From Rarobacter faecitabidus (lineage in GTDB: Bacteria > Actinomycetota > Actinomycetes > Actinomycetales > Cellulomonadaceae): a DNA stretch of 64,000 nt. Positions within the stretch are counted from its first letter, which is position 1; the number at the start of each line of letters is the position of its first letter. The stretch covers positions 496,001 through 560,000 of the forward strand of contig NZ_VFOS01000001.1 of NCBI RefSeq assembly GCF_006716265.1, read 5' to 3'. Shown here piece by piece: positions 18,755 to 28,029 of the stretch. Under the pieces are notes generated by a model. It was not told the origin of the DNA, made no database searches, and saw nothing but the letters and a program-made list of their open reading frames with translations. Made by a program: the position numbers and the translations under genes.

Positions 18755-20304
18755 TCCGCCTCAAACTCGCGCTGCTGGCCAATGCCTTTCGCCGTTCCGC
18801 GTGGCAGGTCGTGGGCATCGTCCTCGCGCTCGTCTACGGCATGGCGCTCGTGGGGGCGCAACTCGCGACGATCCCGCTGCTGGCCCGGCAGGATCCCGAA
18901 TTCATCGAAAGCACCTGGGTGATCGCCGGTGCGCTGGCAGTGATCGGGTGGATGGCCGTTCCCATCGTTTCGATGGGTGCGGACATGACGCTCGACCCGC
19001 GGCGATTCGCGGTATTCGGCGTGTCGCCCGCTCGGCTCATGCCCGGACTGGCGATCGCCACCGTCGTTGGAGTCCCGGGGATCGTGACAGTCGTCTTGGC
19101 GCTGGCGAACTCGCGGATCTGGCGGCAATACCAGGGGATGGTCCCAGTCGCCTTCGTGTGCGCCATCCTCGGGGTGGCGATGTGCGTGGTGGGATCGCGC
19201 GTGTCGACGATCTGGGTCGGGCGGTACCTCAGTTCTCGCGCGGCCCGCTGGATCATCGCTGCCATGGTGGGGATACCCGTGATTGCGGTCGCCTCGCTCA
19301 TCTCGACGCGCCGGAGCAACGGTCCACTCCAATTCGATGCAACGATCGCGCCCGCGATCGGCGACGTGCTCGCCTGGACTCCGTTCGGAGCGCCCTGGGG
19401 GGTGACGGTCGCGATCGCTCGCAAAGACTGGGCGCAGGCGGCGGCGCTTTCGGGTATCACCATCGCCTCGCTTGCCGTCCTGTTGTGGCTGTGGTGGCTG
19501 GGATTGCGCGCAGTGATGGAGGATCCCTCGGAGACGCGAACGGAGGTGCGCTCGTCCGCGCTCAGCGGGCTCTGGCGGACCCGCGGGGCGCTCGGTGCCA
19601 TCACGGCGCGTTGCCTGACGTACTGGCTACGGGACGCTCGCTACGCCGCTGGCCTGGCGATGGTACCGATCATCCCGCTGCTGTTCTATGTGGCGACCGG
19701 AGGCGGCGGCCTGGCCATGCTGGCGCTCGGCCCGTCCATCGTGTTCCTGATCATGTGGTCCATCTCGGCGGACGTCGGATACGACGGCAGCGCGTTCTGG
19801 TTGCATCTGGCCACAGGGGTTTCTGGTGCGATCGATCGTGGGGGACGAGTCCTCGCGGCTGCCCTGCTCGCAGTTCCACTCGGGGTCCTCGCGACAATCG
19901 GCTCGCTGTGGTCGACCGGCAGGTGGGACCTCACCCCGGCGGCGTTCGCACTCACCCTTGGGACCGCCGCCGCTGCCGGCGGACTAGCGAGCGTGCTTTC
20001 CGCGGTGTTCGTGTATCCCGTGCCTGCGGCGGGGGAGAACCCCTTCTCCGCACCGTCCGGAACCTCGGCTGTGAACCTGGTCACGCAACTCGTCGGGTGG
20101 GCGGCGCTGACCGCGATCAGCGCACCTTTCCTTGGAACTGCGATCATCGCGATTCTGCGCGATGTCGAATGGTTGGGATGGCTGTCGCTCCTGCTTGCGG
20201 GGGTGGTCGGGGGACTCGTGCTGCTGCTCGGAGTGCGGCTCGGCGGTCGGCTGATCGACCGCGGCGGACCCGATCTCTATGCGAAGACCGTGGCCATCCG
20301 ATAG
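18739..20304 (+). CDS. ABC transporter membrane protein
   Basis: About 521 residues from a GTG at 18739, the first start that gives a hydrophobic-compatible N-terminus (MVDVLVRLKLALLANAFRRS). It overlaps the end of the ATPase gene. Around a dozen hydrophobic segments are visible with few charged loops. There is no specific family motif that I recognise; the genetic link to the ATPase is the main evidence of function. Start codon choice is uncertain. Confidence 0.75.
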   Translation: MVDVLVRLKLALLANAFRRSAWQVVGIVLALVYGMALVGAQLATIPLLARQDPEFIESTWVIAGALAVIGWMAVPIVSMGADMTLDPRRFAVFGVSPARLMPGLAIATVVGVPGIVTVVLALANSRIWRQYQGMVPVAFVCAILGVAMCVVGSRVSTIWVGRYLSSRAARWIIAAMVGIPVIAVASLISTRRSNGPLQFDATIAPAIGDVLAWTPFGAPWGVTVAIARKDWAQAAALSGITIASLAVLLWLWWLGLRAVMEDPSETRTEVRSSALSGLWRTRGALGAITARCLTYWLRDARYAAGLAMVPIIPLLFYVATGGGGLAMLALGPSIVFLIMWSISADVGYDGSAFWLHLATGVSGAIDRGGRVLAAALLAVPLGVLATIGSLWSTGRWDLTPAAFALTLGTAAAAGGLASVLSAVFVYPVPAAGENPFSAPSGTSAVNLVTQLVGWAALTAISAPFLGTAIIAILRDVEWLGWLSLLLAGVVGGLVLLLGVRLGGRLIDRGGPDLYAKTVAIR

Positions 20305-20322
20305 CCGTTCAGCGGCATGCGT

Positions 20323-20364
20323 GCAACTTATGAATATAAGTTGCGGCCGACGTAAACCGGTTTA
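20323..20364 (+). promoter_or_regulatory. Two palindromes upstream of the GH76 gene; second is LacI-operator-like
   Basis: GCAACTTAT-GAAT-ATAAGTTGC (20323-20344) is a perfect 9-bp inverted repeat. Eight bases later TAAACCGGTTTA (20353-20364) is a perfect 12-bp palindrome with the AACCGGTT centre common in LacI-family operators. They lie about 80-120 bases before the secreted glycosidase start and probably control it. No LacI gene is in the window. Confidence 0.5.
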
Positions 20365-20444
20365 ATGATGTGGCTTGGGGGCGACAACGTGGTCGACCCT
20401 CCAGGCCGACTTCGGCTCTGTCGATCGATATTGAGGATCACAGA

Positions 20445-21953
20445 ATGTCCAACAACAGGTATACCCGCGCGGGGGCAGTCCTCGTAGCGGCGCTCATGGC
20501 GACCGGACTGGGAATCACGGCTGGCGCCAGTACAGCATTCGCTGCGGTGTGTAACAAGAAGTGCGACGCCACAGACCCGGCTCAGGCGGGGACCACTCGC
20601 GTCGCGGACGTGAAGACGACCGCGGGACCAACCATCCAGATCGTCTTCGATGAGACCAATGCCATGGGCTTCGGCACCGTCGAATCATCGCAGCAGGGCG
20701 ACACAGTATGGGTCGATCGTTCGTTCGACGGGGGCCGATCGTGGGAGAAACTCGGCACGACGACGAACCCCGGGTTGGGAGGCTGGCGCACCCAGATGTA
20801 CAACGTGGACGACTGGGGCAACACGAAAGTGGGCGCCATGCGCGCCTGCGGCCAACGGCCCGGGGGTGGTGTGGCCTGTACGCAGTGGACGCGTGCGACG
20901 TGGAATGCGGGAAATCGCGTGGACGCCGCTGCGACCGCGATGATGATGTACTACAACCAGTCGATCAAGCTCTTCCAGACCTCGTACGACTCCAGTTTCG
21001 GGCCCACCTGGGGCGGGGCGATCTCGACCTCGGCTCTCATTCGTGCCGCCAAGGCGACCAACCTGCCGAGTTACCGTTACGTCATTTCGCGGACGTTCGA
21101 CGAGTACAAGAACAAGACGTACGGGTCGGGATACAGCGGCTTCAACAATCAGTATTCCGACGACACCGGCTGGTGGGCGATGGTGTGGATCGACGCCTAC
21201 GACCTGACGGGGGACTCGCGGTATTTGGATGCGGCAAAGAGCGGGGCCGCGCACATGAAGACTTTCGCGACCAGCACCTGCGGCGGGGGGATCACGTGGC
21301 AGAAGAATTCTCCCGGCAAGGTGACGATCTCCAATACGCTCTACATCCAGGTGAACGCCGCTCTTGCGAACCGCGTGGGCGGTTCGGCCGCGAACGCATA
21401 CCGCGCCGAGGCGGAGAACACGTGGAACTGGCTGAGGCAGACTGCTTTGGCGCGCAGCGACAACCGGTACTGGGACACGCTCAATGTGAACACCTGCCAG
21501 GCGTCCACCTCGACGCCGCCCTTCACGTACCACAACGGCACCGTCGTCTCCGGACTCGTGGAACTTTCGCGCTACTACCGCAACCAGGGGAATATCACTG
21601 TCGCGGACAGTTTCCTTAACGACGCCAAGGTCAAAGCGAACGCCATCACGCAGGTAGGCGGCGACTTCACGGATTCGAATGGATTCATGAAGGATCCGGC
21701 CGAGGGCTGGGACAACTGCACGCAGTCCGGAGCGTATTTCAAGGCGGCGGCTGTGCGCGGTCTCGATGAGGTCGACAGGCAGATATCCGCGCGGCCGTAC
21801 CGGCCCTACCTGCAGGCGAACGCCAACAAGGCGTACACATCGGGGGCTCGCAACAAGCTCGATCAGTATTCCCTGAAGTGGACGTCGTGGACCCAGGGGC
21901 CTGGCGAGGGTTGCCAGGCCAGTGCGCTCGCTCTGCTGGCCGCAGCCTGGTAA
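20445..21953 (+). CDS. Secreted glycoside hydrolase family 76 (alpha-1,6-mannanase-like)
   Basis: 502 residues. Start at ATG 20445, which gives a proper signal peptide (basic NNRYTRAG, hydrophobic core, cleavage near AFAA). After about 110 residues the GH76 catalytic domain begins (AATAMMMYYNQSIKLFQ). The Asp pair in QYSDDTGWWAMVWIDAYDLT is the GH76 catalytic motif. DNCTQSGAYFKAAAVRGL and the WxxxxxGEGCQASALAL end also fit. GH76 enzymes hydrolyse alpha-1,6-mannan such as fungal cell wall or host glycan backbones. The N-terminal extra region is unassigned. Confidence 0.85.
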   Translation: MSNNRYTRAGAVLVAALMATGLGITAGASTAFAAVCNKKCDATDPAQAGTTRVADVKTTAGPTIQIVFDETNAMGFGTVESSQQGDTVWVDRSFDGGRSWEKLGTTTNPGLGGWRTQMYNVDDWGNTKVGAMRACGQRPGGGVACTQWTRATWNAGNRVDAAATAMMMYYNQSIKLFQTSYDSSFGPTWGGAISTSALIRAAKATNLPSYRYVISRTFDEYKNKTYGSGYSGFNNQYSDDTGWWAMVWIDAYDLTGDSRYLDAAKSGAAHMKTFATSTCGGGITWQKNSPGKVTISNTLYIQVNAALANRVGGSAANAYRAEAENTWNWLRQTALARSDNRYWDTLNVNTCQASTSTPPFTYHNGTVVSGLVELSRYYRNQGNITVADSFLNDAKVKANAITQVGGDFTDSNGFMKDPAEGWDNCTQSGAYFKAAAVRGLDEVDRQISARPYRPYLQANANKAYTSGARNKLDQYSLKWTSWTQGPGEGCQASALALLAAAW

Positions 21954-21971
21954 ACCGCAGGTTTCGACGAC

Positions 21972-23582
21972 TTACGGGAGTTCGGGAGTCGCGAGTTCGG
22001 GCGCGGTGACTTCCCGGACTGTCTTCTCTGCGATGGGCGGCTCAATGTCGCTCTCAAGATGCTGGAGCGAGGCGAAGCGGCGGGCTTGGGGGAGCACATT
22101 GCGCTCCATCGATCCCACGGTCTTGTTGTATGCGTCGCTGGCGGAATCGAGCGCTTTGCCAATGCGCGAGAGATGGCCGCCCATCGTGGAGAGGCGTTTG
22201 TAGAGTTCCTTGCCGGTGTCGAGAACCTCCTGAGCATTCTGCGCGAGTGCCTCGGCTTTCCAGGTGTGCGCCACGGTCCGGAGCATGGCTACGAGGACGG
22301 TGGGAGTTGCGATGATTACCCCGGATTCGTACGCCTCGGTCAGCAGGCCAGGATCCGCCTCGGTCGCCACCTGCAGGAACGATTCGGCGGGCAGGAACAG
22401 CACGGAGAAGTCCACGGTTGAACCGAATTGATCGCGGTACGTCTTCGAGCTGAGTTCCTTTACGCGCTGGCGGACGTTCTTCACGTGGCGGCGGGCGTGG
22501 TGCTCGGCGTTGTCCGGATCGCTATCAATGTCGAGGATGGCGTCCATCGGTGCCTTCGCATCGACGATGATCTTGCGTCCGCCAGCTAGTGTCACGATCA
22601 TGTCGGGCCGCAGGCGGTTCCCGTCCGCGGTCGTCTCGGAGGTTTGCTCGACGAAGTCGACACCGTTGACGAGCCCGGCGACCTCCACGACACGGCGCAG
22701 GTGTAACTCGCCCCAGCGCCCCCGAACCTCGGGGCGCCTCAGGGCAGAGCGCAGCGATTCGGTCGTCTTGCCGATTTCATCCGACTTCGCCATCATCTGA
22801 CGGATCTGCTGGGTCAGGGCTTCCTGCGTCTGGACACGCAGCTTCTCAGCATCTGCGGTCTGGGCTTCGACCTTGCTCAGGGTTTCCTTCATCGGCTCCA
22901 CGAGACTGCGGAACATCTGCTCGCGCTTCTCGAGCTCCGCGGTGGATTCCTGTTGCGTGCGTTTGAGTCGTTCATGTGCGACATCGAGGAATCGCTTGCT
23001 GTTCTTGTCCAAGACTTCCGCGGCCAGCCTCTCGAACTCATCGGCGAGTCGTTTGCGGTCGTCCTGAAGTTCCTTGAGTTGTGCCGCGGCCGATTCCTTC
23101 TGCTGAGCCAGTTGCTTCTGCAAGGTGGTTTCCGTCAGAAGCAACTTCTCGGCTGCGGCTTTCTCCCTTTCCGCCAACTGGGCTTCCCAGTGTTCTCGTT
23201 GGTCGCGTAGTTGCGCTTCCAAGTGCTCTCGTTGGTCGCGTAGTTGCGCCTCCGAGTGCTCTCGTTGTTCTCGCAGTTGTTCCTCGTGACCTGCACGCTG
23301 CGACTCAAGTAGTTGCTGGGCAGATTCGCGAGCCGCATCGAGGCGCTGTGCCGAAGTCTGTTCGGCCGCCCGCCTCTCATCTTCGAGTTGGGCGGCGTGA
23401 AATGCTCGCAATTGCTCTATCTGATCTCGGCTCGCCTGACGTTCCTGCTCAAGGTTGCTGGCGGATAGGTTTCGCAGCGTCGCAAGTTCGGCGCGTGTGG
23501 CAGCCGAACTCGCTCGCCCCACTAGCCATCCGATGATGCCGCCGAATGCCGCGCCTATCACAATTCCGATGAGAGTCTCCAT
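21972..23582 (-). CDS. rmuC: DNA recombination protein RmuC homologue
   Basis: 536 residues. An N-terminal membrane helix (IGIVIGAAFGGIIGWLVG) is followed by a very long coiled coil to about residue 250. The RmuC domain comes next: GRWGELHLRRVVEVAGL, RPDMIVTLAGGRKIIVDAKAPMDA, QFGSTVDFSVLFLPAESFL. The coiled coil contains near-identical 11-residue repeats (HxEAQLRDQRE, 33 bp at DNA level, about 23180-23290). RmuC limits sequence inversions; the domain is nuclease-like. Confidence 0.93.
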   Translation of the reverse strand: METLIGIVIGAAFGGIIGWLVGRASSAATRAELATLRNLSASNLEQERQASRDQIEQLRAFHAAQLEDERRAAEQTSAQRLDAARESAQQLLESQRAGHEEQLREQREHSEAQLRDQREHLEAQLRDQREHWEAQLAEREKAAAEKLLLTETTLQKQLAQQKESAAAQLKELQDDRKRLADEFERLAAEVLDKNSKRFLDVAHERLKRTQQESTAELEKREQMFRSLVEPMKETLSKVEAQTADAEKLRVQTQEALTQQIRQMMAKSDEIGKTTESLRSALRRPEVRGRWGELHLRRVVEVAGLVNGVDFVEQTSETTADGNRLRPDMIVTLAGGRKIIVDAKAPMDAILDIDSDPDNAEHHARRHVKNVRQRVKELSSKTYRDQFGSTVDFSVLFLPAESFLQVATEADPGLLTEAYESGVIIATPTVLVAMLRTVAHTWKAEALAQNAQEVLDTGKELYKRLSTMGGHLSRIGKALDSASDAYNKTVGSMERNVLPQARRFASLQHLESDIEPPIAEKTVREVTAPELATPELP

Positions 23583-24027
23583 GTCTGATATTCAACTATG
23601 GGCCTCTGACAAAGGTCGGGAGTCGGCGCTGGAGCGACACCGCAATCCTGCTGATCCGATGAGATATCCCATGCGCGGCCAGTGCCGACAGCGACATGGA
23701 CGCCATCATCACCGAACACGTCGATGGCCTTCTGTCTCTACCCGAAGTAGATATGGACATTCGCCTGTATGCCTCGTCCACCGAGGTCCTCGTGCGATTC
23801 GTTCTCTAGCGACCCGGGAGCTTGCTGAATCTCCCCGAGCATCGGGGTACATGATGACGGCGCCCTCGTCCGAGAGGACAGGCGAGCTACGCTGCATCCT
23901 GGCCCCAGATTGACCGAGCTCGCCGGCGCTGTATTGCTCATGACAGATATGGGAAGTTCGGTGCCGTGGCGTTACAGCGCGGTCTTCGTGGACGAGGCCA
24001 TCTTCCACTCCCCTCTAGGTCAAACGG
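23583..24027. other. Intergenic stretch with possible coding relic
   Basis: 445 bases without a convincing gene. A 37-codon plus-strand reading at 23696-23809 (MDAIITEHVDGLLSLPEVDM onward, ending at a stop) looks protein-like but resembles no family I know. It may be the tail of a degraded gene. Nothing else is supported. Confidence 0.3.
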
Positions 24028-24564
24028 CTACGGGCGCAATATCTCGAACAGTTCGCAGGTGACGTCGTAGTACTCGTCCGAAAGCCCGAGGTGCGTCATT
24101 CCCAACCGCGCGCAGACTGCCTGCGAGGCCGTGTTCGCCGTGCGCGTGACCGCGACGACGCGGTCAAGTCCGGAAGAGAACCCGGCGGCAAGGACGGCGC
24201 TCGCGGCCTCGGTGGCATATCCGTGTCCCCACTGGTCGGGGTGAAGGTGCCAGCCGATCTCTATGTCGCCAGATGGCTCTCCGGTTCCCGAAGCGGGAAT
24301 GGATTTGAGAAGGATGGAGCCGACGGGAGTGGCGGAGGGCTCGTCCTTGAAAATTGCCCATACCCCCTGCACGCCATCGCGGAGGGATTCCCAGCGCTTG
24401 AGGAGGTCGGGGATGGCGCTCGGATCGGTCATGACGGCAGGTACCCGACCCATGTACTGCTGGACCTCCCAGCGCGAGTACATGTCGAACAGGAAGTCCT
24501 CGTATTCGGCTGTCCAGCGCGTGAGGACAAGGCGGTCGGTGCGCAGGATTTCAAGGGAGGCCAT
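24028..24564 (-). CDS. GNAT N-acetyltransferase (RimJ/RimL type)
   Basis: 178 residues. ILRTDRLVLTRW opening, EIGWHLHPDQWGHGYATEAASAVLAAGF (acetyl-CoA binding Q/RxxGxG/A equivalent, residues about 104-131), then VVAVTRTANTASQAVCARLGMTHLG. This is the classic RimL-like order. Substrate not predictable. Divergent from ychF with a 31-base gap. Confidence 0.9.
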   Translation of the reverse strand: MASLEILRTDRLVLTRWTAEYEDFLFDMYSRWEVQQYMGRVPAVMTDPSAIPDLLKRWESLRDGVQGVWAIFKDEPSATPVGSILLKSIPASGTGEPSGDIEIGWHLHPDQWGHGYATEAASAVLAAGFSSGLDRVVAVTRTANTASQAVCARLGMTHLGLSDEYYDVTCELFEILRP

Positions 24565-24595
24565 GGACCAGAGCCTAACCGCCTAGACTTGGGGC

Positions 24596-25681
24596 GTGGC
24601 TTTAACAATCGGAATCGTCGGACTGCCCAACGTCGGCAAGTCCACCCTCTTCAATGCACTCACCCGCAACCAGGTTCTCGCGGCGAACTACCCGTTCGCG
24701 ACGATCGAGCCGAACGTCGGTGTGGTGCCGCTGCCGGACGAGAGGCTCGCCAAGTTGGCCGAGGTCTTCGGATCGGAGCGGCTGGTGCCTGCGACGGTGT
24801 CGTTCGTCGACATCGCCGGAATCGTTAAGGGGGCCTCGGAGGGTGAGGGGCTGGGCAACAAGTTCCTCGCCAACATCCGCGAGGCCGATGCTATCTGCCA
24901 GGTCACGCGCGCGTTCGCCGACCCGGATGTGGTGCACGTGGACGGCAAGATCGACCCCGCCTCCGATATCGAGACCATCAACACCGAACTGATCCTCGCC
25001 GACCTGCAGACGCTCGAGAAGGCGATTCCGCGCGTGGAGAAGGAAGTCAAGATCAAGAAGGGCGACCCCAAACTCCTCGAGGCGATGAACACCGCCGTCG
25101 CGATCCTCGAGAAGGGAACGACGCTGTTCGCCGGAGCCGCGGACGCTCGACTCGATCTCGCCGATGTGGCGTCGCTGCAGCTCATGACCGCCAAGCCCTT
25201 CATCTACGTCTTCAACACCGATGACGCCGGGCTGCTCGATTCTGGACGGCAGGACGAGTTGCGGGCGCTCGTGGCGCCGGCCGACGCGATCTTCCTCGAC
25301 GCGCAGTTCGAGTCCGAACTGGCCGAGCTGGAGGAGGACGAGGCCGCCGAGATGCTCGCCGACGCCGGGCAGGCGGAATCCGGCCTGGACCAACTGGCTC
25401 GGGTGGGCTTCCACACTCTGGGGCTGCAGACGTACCTGACCGCGGGGCCGAAGGAGGCCCGTGCATGGACCATCCGTCAAGGGTGGACCGCGCCGCAGGC
25501 TGCTGGCGTCATTCACACCGACTTCGAACGCGGATTCATCAAAGCCGAGGTCGTGTCGTTTGCCGACCTGGTCGAGGCCGGGTCGGTTGCCGCCGCACGA
25601 GCCGCCGGGAAGGCCAGGATCGAGGGCAAGGACTACGTCATGCAGGACGGTGACGTGGTGGAATTTCGTTTCGCCGTATAA
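24596..25681 (+). CDS. ychF: Redox-regulated ATPase YchF
   Basis: 361 residues from GTG 24596. G1 GLPNVGKSTLFNALT, G3 DIAGIVKGASEGEGLGNKFL and the NxxE-type G4 region (FNTDD) that favours ATP are visible. The C-terminal TGS domain ends KDYVMQDGDVVEFRFAV. YchF (OLA1 family) associates with ribosomes and stress responses. The last 30 bases recur downstream several times (see repeat entries), so the 3' end appears to be a site-specific insertion target. Confidence 0.96.
   Translation: MALTIGIVGLPNVGKSTLFNALTRNQVLAANYPFATIEPNVGVVPLPDERLAKLAEVFGSERLVPATVSFVDIAGIVKGASEGEGLGNKFLANIREADAICQVTRAFADPDVVHVDGKIDPASDIETINTELILADLQTLEKAIPRVEKEVKIKKGDPKLLEAMNTAVAILEKGTTLFAGAADARLDLADVASLQLMTAKPFIYVFNTDDAGLLDSGRQDELRALVAPADAIFLDAQFESELAELEEDEAAEMLADAGQAESGLDQLARVGFHTLGLQTYLTAGPKEARAWTIRQGWTAPQAAGVIHTDFERGFIKAEVVSFADLVEAGSVAAARAAGKARIEGKDYVMQDGDVVEFRFAV
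25652..25681 (+). repeat. ychF 3'-end repeat, copy 1 (resident)
   Basis: Last nine codons and stop of the intact ychF, coding DVVEFRFAV. It serves as the reference for the four downstream copies and is the presumed left attachment site of the islets that follow. Confidence 0.7.
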
Positions 25682-25746
25682 CCTCTGGCGTCGATTGAGT
25701 GGTCTGACCTGCCGATGCGATGACCAAAATAGGTCAGCAGTCACTG

Positions 25747-25752
25747 TATAGT
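25747..25752 (+). promoter_or_regulatory. -10 element TATAGT of a probably leaderless cmtR operon
   Basis: TATAGT lies seven bases before the ATG at 25760, so transcription would begin at or next to the start codon. It is embedded in an imperfect inverted repeat CACTG...CAGTG (25742-25758), a likely operator for the metal sensor. No good ribosome site precedes the ATG, agreeing with leaderless translation. Confidence 0.5.
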
Positions 25753-25759
25753 TCAGTGC

Positions 25760-26119
25760 ATGCTGACCATTACTTCACGCCTCTACGTCATGCACCGGCT
25801 CGGCCGAGCCATGGCGGACCCGACGCGATCCCGGATCCTGATGACCCTGCTCGACGGCCCGAGCTATCCGGCGGTGCTGTCGCGCGAGCTGGAGCTGACC
25901 CGGTCGAACGTGTCGAACCACCTGACCTGTCTGCGCGACTGTGGCATCGTGGCCGCCGAGCCCGAGGGACGGCAGACGCGCTACGAGATCGCCGACCCGC
26001 ACCTTGCTGCGGCGCTCACGGCGCTCGTGGATGTGACGCTGGCCGTCGACGAGCACGCGCCATGCGTTGATGACCAGTGCCCGGTGCCGGGCTGCTGCGG
26101 GACGGGGGCAGGCGCATGA
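25760..26119 (+). CDS. cmtR: CmtR-type Cd(II)/Pb(II)-sensing ArsR/SmtB repressor
   Basis: 119 residues. Winged helix with ADPTRSRILMTLLDG and ELTRSNVSNHLTCLRDC. The metal ligands of Mycobacterium tuberculosis CmtR (Cys57, Cys61, Cys102) are all present at the same residue numbers: Cys57 and Cys61 in TCLRDC and Cys102 in APCVDDQC. Additional C-terminal cysteines (QCPVPGCC) are an extra. The protein should leave its operator when Cd or Pb binds. Its stop overlaps the start of the metal ATPase (ATGA). Confidence 0.9.
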   Translation: MLTITSRLYVMHRLGRAMADPTRSRILMTLLDGPSYPAVLSRELELTRSNVSNHLTCLRDCGIVAAEPEGRQTRYEIADPHLAAALTALVDVTLAVDEHAPCVDDQCPVPGCCGTGAGA

Positions 26120-28029
26120 GCGCGGCGTGCGGCTGCGACGAGCCCGAGACCACGGCCGGCGAAGCAGTTGAGGAGGTGCAGGAGCGACCCTGGTGGCGGG
26201 ACCGCGGGATCATGGTCCCGGTCCTCTCCGGCGTCGCTTTCCTGACCGGTCTCGTCCTGGAGTGGTCCGGGCTCGAGATTCTGGCGCTGGTGCTGTTCTG
26301 GCTCGGTCTGCTGCTGGGAGCGTCGACGTTCACCCCGGGCGCGATCCGCAAACTGTTCAAGCGCAAGCTCGGCATCAGCCTGCTGATGACGATCAGCGCC
26401 ATTGGCGCGGTGATCCTCGGCTACGTCGAGGAGGCCGCGGCCCTGGCGTTCCTGTACTCGATCGCTGAGGCGCTGGAGGACAAGGCGATGGACCGCGCCC
26501 GCGGCGGGCTCCGGGCGCTGCTCAAGCTCGTCCCTGAGACAGCGACCATCCGCCGCGACGGCGCGTCGGTCGAGGTCGCCGCGAAAGACCTCCAGGTGGG
26601 CCAGCTGATGCTGGTGCGGCCGGGCGAACGGATCGCGACCGACGGCGTCGTGGTCACGGGTCGTTCGAGTTTGGATACGTCTGCGATCACTGGAGAGTCG
26701 ATCCCGGTCGAGGTCGAGCTGGGAGATGCAGTCTCGGCCGGTGCAATCAACTCCGCCGGCGCGCTGGAAGTCGAGACGACCGCGGCGGGCACCGACAACT
26801 CGCTGACCACGATCGTGGAGCTCGTTGAGCAGGCGCAGGCCGAGAAGGGAGACCGCGCCCGCCTCGCCGACCGCATCGCCCGACCCCTCGTCCCTGGTGT
26901 GCTCGTCCTCGCCGTCCTGGTGGCGCTGATCGGTTCGCTGTTCGGCGACCCCGAGCTGTGGGTCACTCGCGCCCTGGTCGTCCTCGTGGCGGCGTCGCCG
27001 TGCGCGCTGGCGATCTCCGTGCCGCTGACCGTGGTCGCCGCGATCGGCTCGGCGAGCAAGTTCGGCGTGATCATCAAGTCCGGTGCCGCGTTCGAGCGCT
27101 TCGGCGTGATCCGCCACGTCGCCGTCGACAAGACCGGCACCCTCACCCGAAACGAGCCCGTCGTCAACGCCGTTCTCACCGCCGAAGGGACCACCGAGGC
27201 GCAGGCGCTGGCGTGGGCGGCCGCGCTGGAGCAACACAGCACCCACCCGCTCGCGGCCGCGATCACCGCCGCCGCGCCGGGGGCCTCAGTAGCCGAGGAC
27301 GTGACCGAGCAGGCCGGGCACGGCATCGAGGGCAAGCTCGACGGCGCGCGGATCACGGTCGGCAGCCCCCGCTGGCTGGACGCCGGGACGCTCGGCGACC
27401 GGGTCGCAGGGCTGGAGGAGCAGGGCATGACGGTCGTCATCGTGCACCGCGACGGCGAGCCGGTCGCTGCGATCGGCGTCCGCGACGAGTTGCGCCTGGA
27501 GGTCCCGGAGGTCGTCCGCACGCTCGCCGCGCAGTGCATCGGGGTCACGATGCTCACCGGCGACAACGCCCGCACCGCCCGCGCTCTCGCGGCGCAGGCC
27601 GGGATCGAGGACGTGCGCGCCGAGCTGCGCCCCGAGGACAAGGCCGCTGCGATCGCTGAGCTCGGCCAGCATGGTTCGGTGGCGATGATCGGCGACGGCA
27701 TCAACGACGCCCCCGCCCTCGCCGCCGCGGACATCGGGATCGCGATGGGCGCGACCGGGTCGGATGCCGCGATCGAGTCGGCCGATGTCGCGTTCACCGG
27801 GCACGACCTGCGGCTGCTGCCGCGCGCGTTCGACCATGCCCGGCGCGGACGGCACATCATCAACCAGAACATCATCCTGTCGCTGCTGATCATCATCGCC
27901 CTGCTCCCGCTCGCCCTCTTCGGCGTCCTGGGACTCGCTGCCGTGGTGCTCGTGCACGAGATCGCGGAGGTCATCGTGATCCTCAATGGCTTGCGCGCGG
28001 CCCGGACCCGGAAGGAGCAGATCGTATGA
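26116..28029 (+). CDS. Heavy-metal P-type ATPase, SPC-motif (CtpG/PIB-4-like)
   Basis: 637 residues from ATG 26116 (overlaps cmtR stop). No N-terminal HMA domain, only a short Cys-containing lead (MSAACGCDE). Actuator TGES, phosphorylation DKTGTLTRNEP, nucleotide-binding HP (STHPLAAAI), and hinge GDGINDAPAL are intact. The membrane motif is SPC (AASPCALAIS) rather than CPC, and the last membrane region has HEIAEVIVILNG in place of HEGGT. These features point to the PIB-4-like group (Cd, Zn, Co). Paired with CmtR, cadmium/lead export is the best guess. Confidence 0.9.
   Translation: MSAACGCDEPETTAGEAVEEVQERPWWRDRGIMVPVLSGVAFLTGLVLEWSGLEILALVLFWLGLLLGASTFTPGAIRKLFKRKLGISLLMTISAIGAVILGYVEEAAALAFLYSIAEALEDKAMDRARGGLRALLKLVPETATIRRDGASVEVAAKDLQVGQLMLVRPGERIATDGVVVTGRSSLDTSAITGESIPVEVELGDAVSAGAINSAGALEVETTAAGTDNSLTTIVELVEQAQAEKGDRARLADRIARPLVPGVLVLAVLVALIGSLFGDPELWVTRALVVLVAASPCALAISVPLTVVAAIGSASKFGVIIKSGAAFERFGVIRHVAVDKTGTLTRNEPVVNAVLTAEGTTEAQALAWAAALEQHSTHPLAAAITAAAPGASVAEDVTEQAGHGIEGKLDGARITVGSPRWLDAGTLGDRVAGLEEQGMTVVIVHRDGEPVAAIGVRDELRLEVPEVVRTLAAQCIGVTMLTGDNARTARALAAQAGIEDVRAELRPEDKAAAIAELGQHGSVAMIGDGINDAPALAAADIGIAMGATGSDAAIESADVAFTGHDLRLLPRAFDHARRGRHIINQNIILSLLIIIALLPLALFGVLGLAAVVLVHEIAEVIVILNGLRAARTRKEQIV

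Noticed and set aside
18801-20333. Long plus-strand reading overlapping the ABC membrane protein
   Set aside because: Very Arg/Asp/Gly-rich shadow frame typical of high-GC DNA; the hydrophobic frame is the real one.
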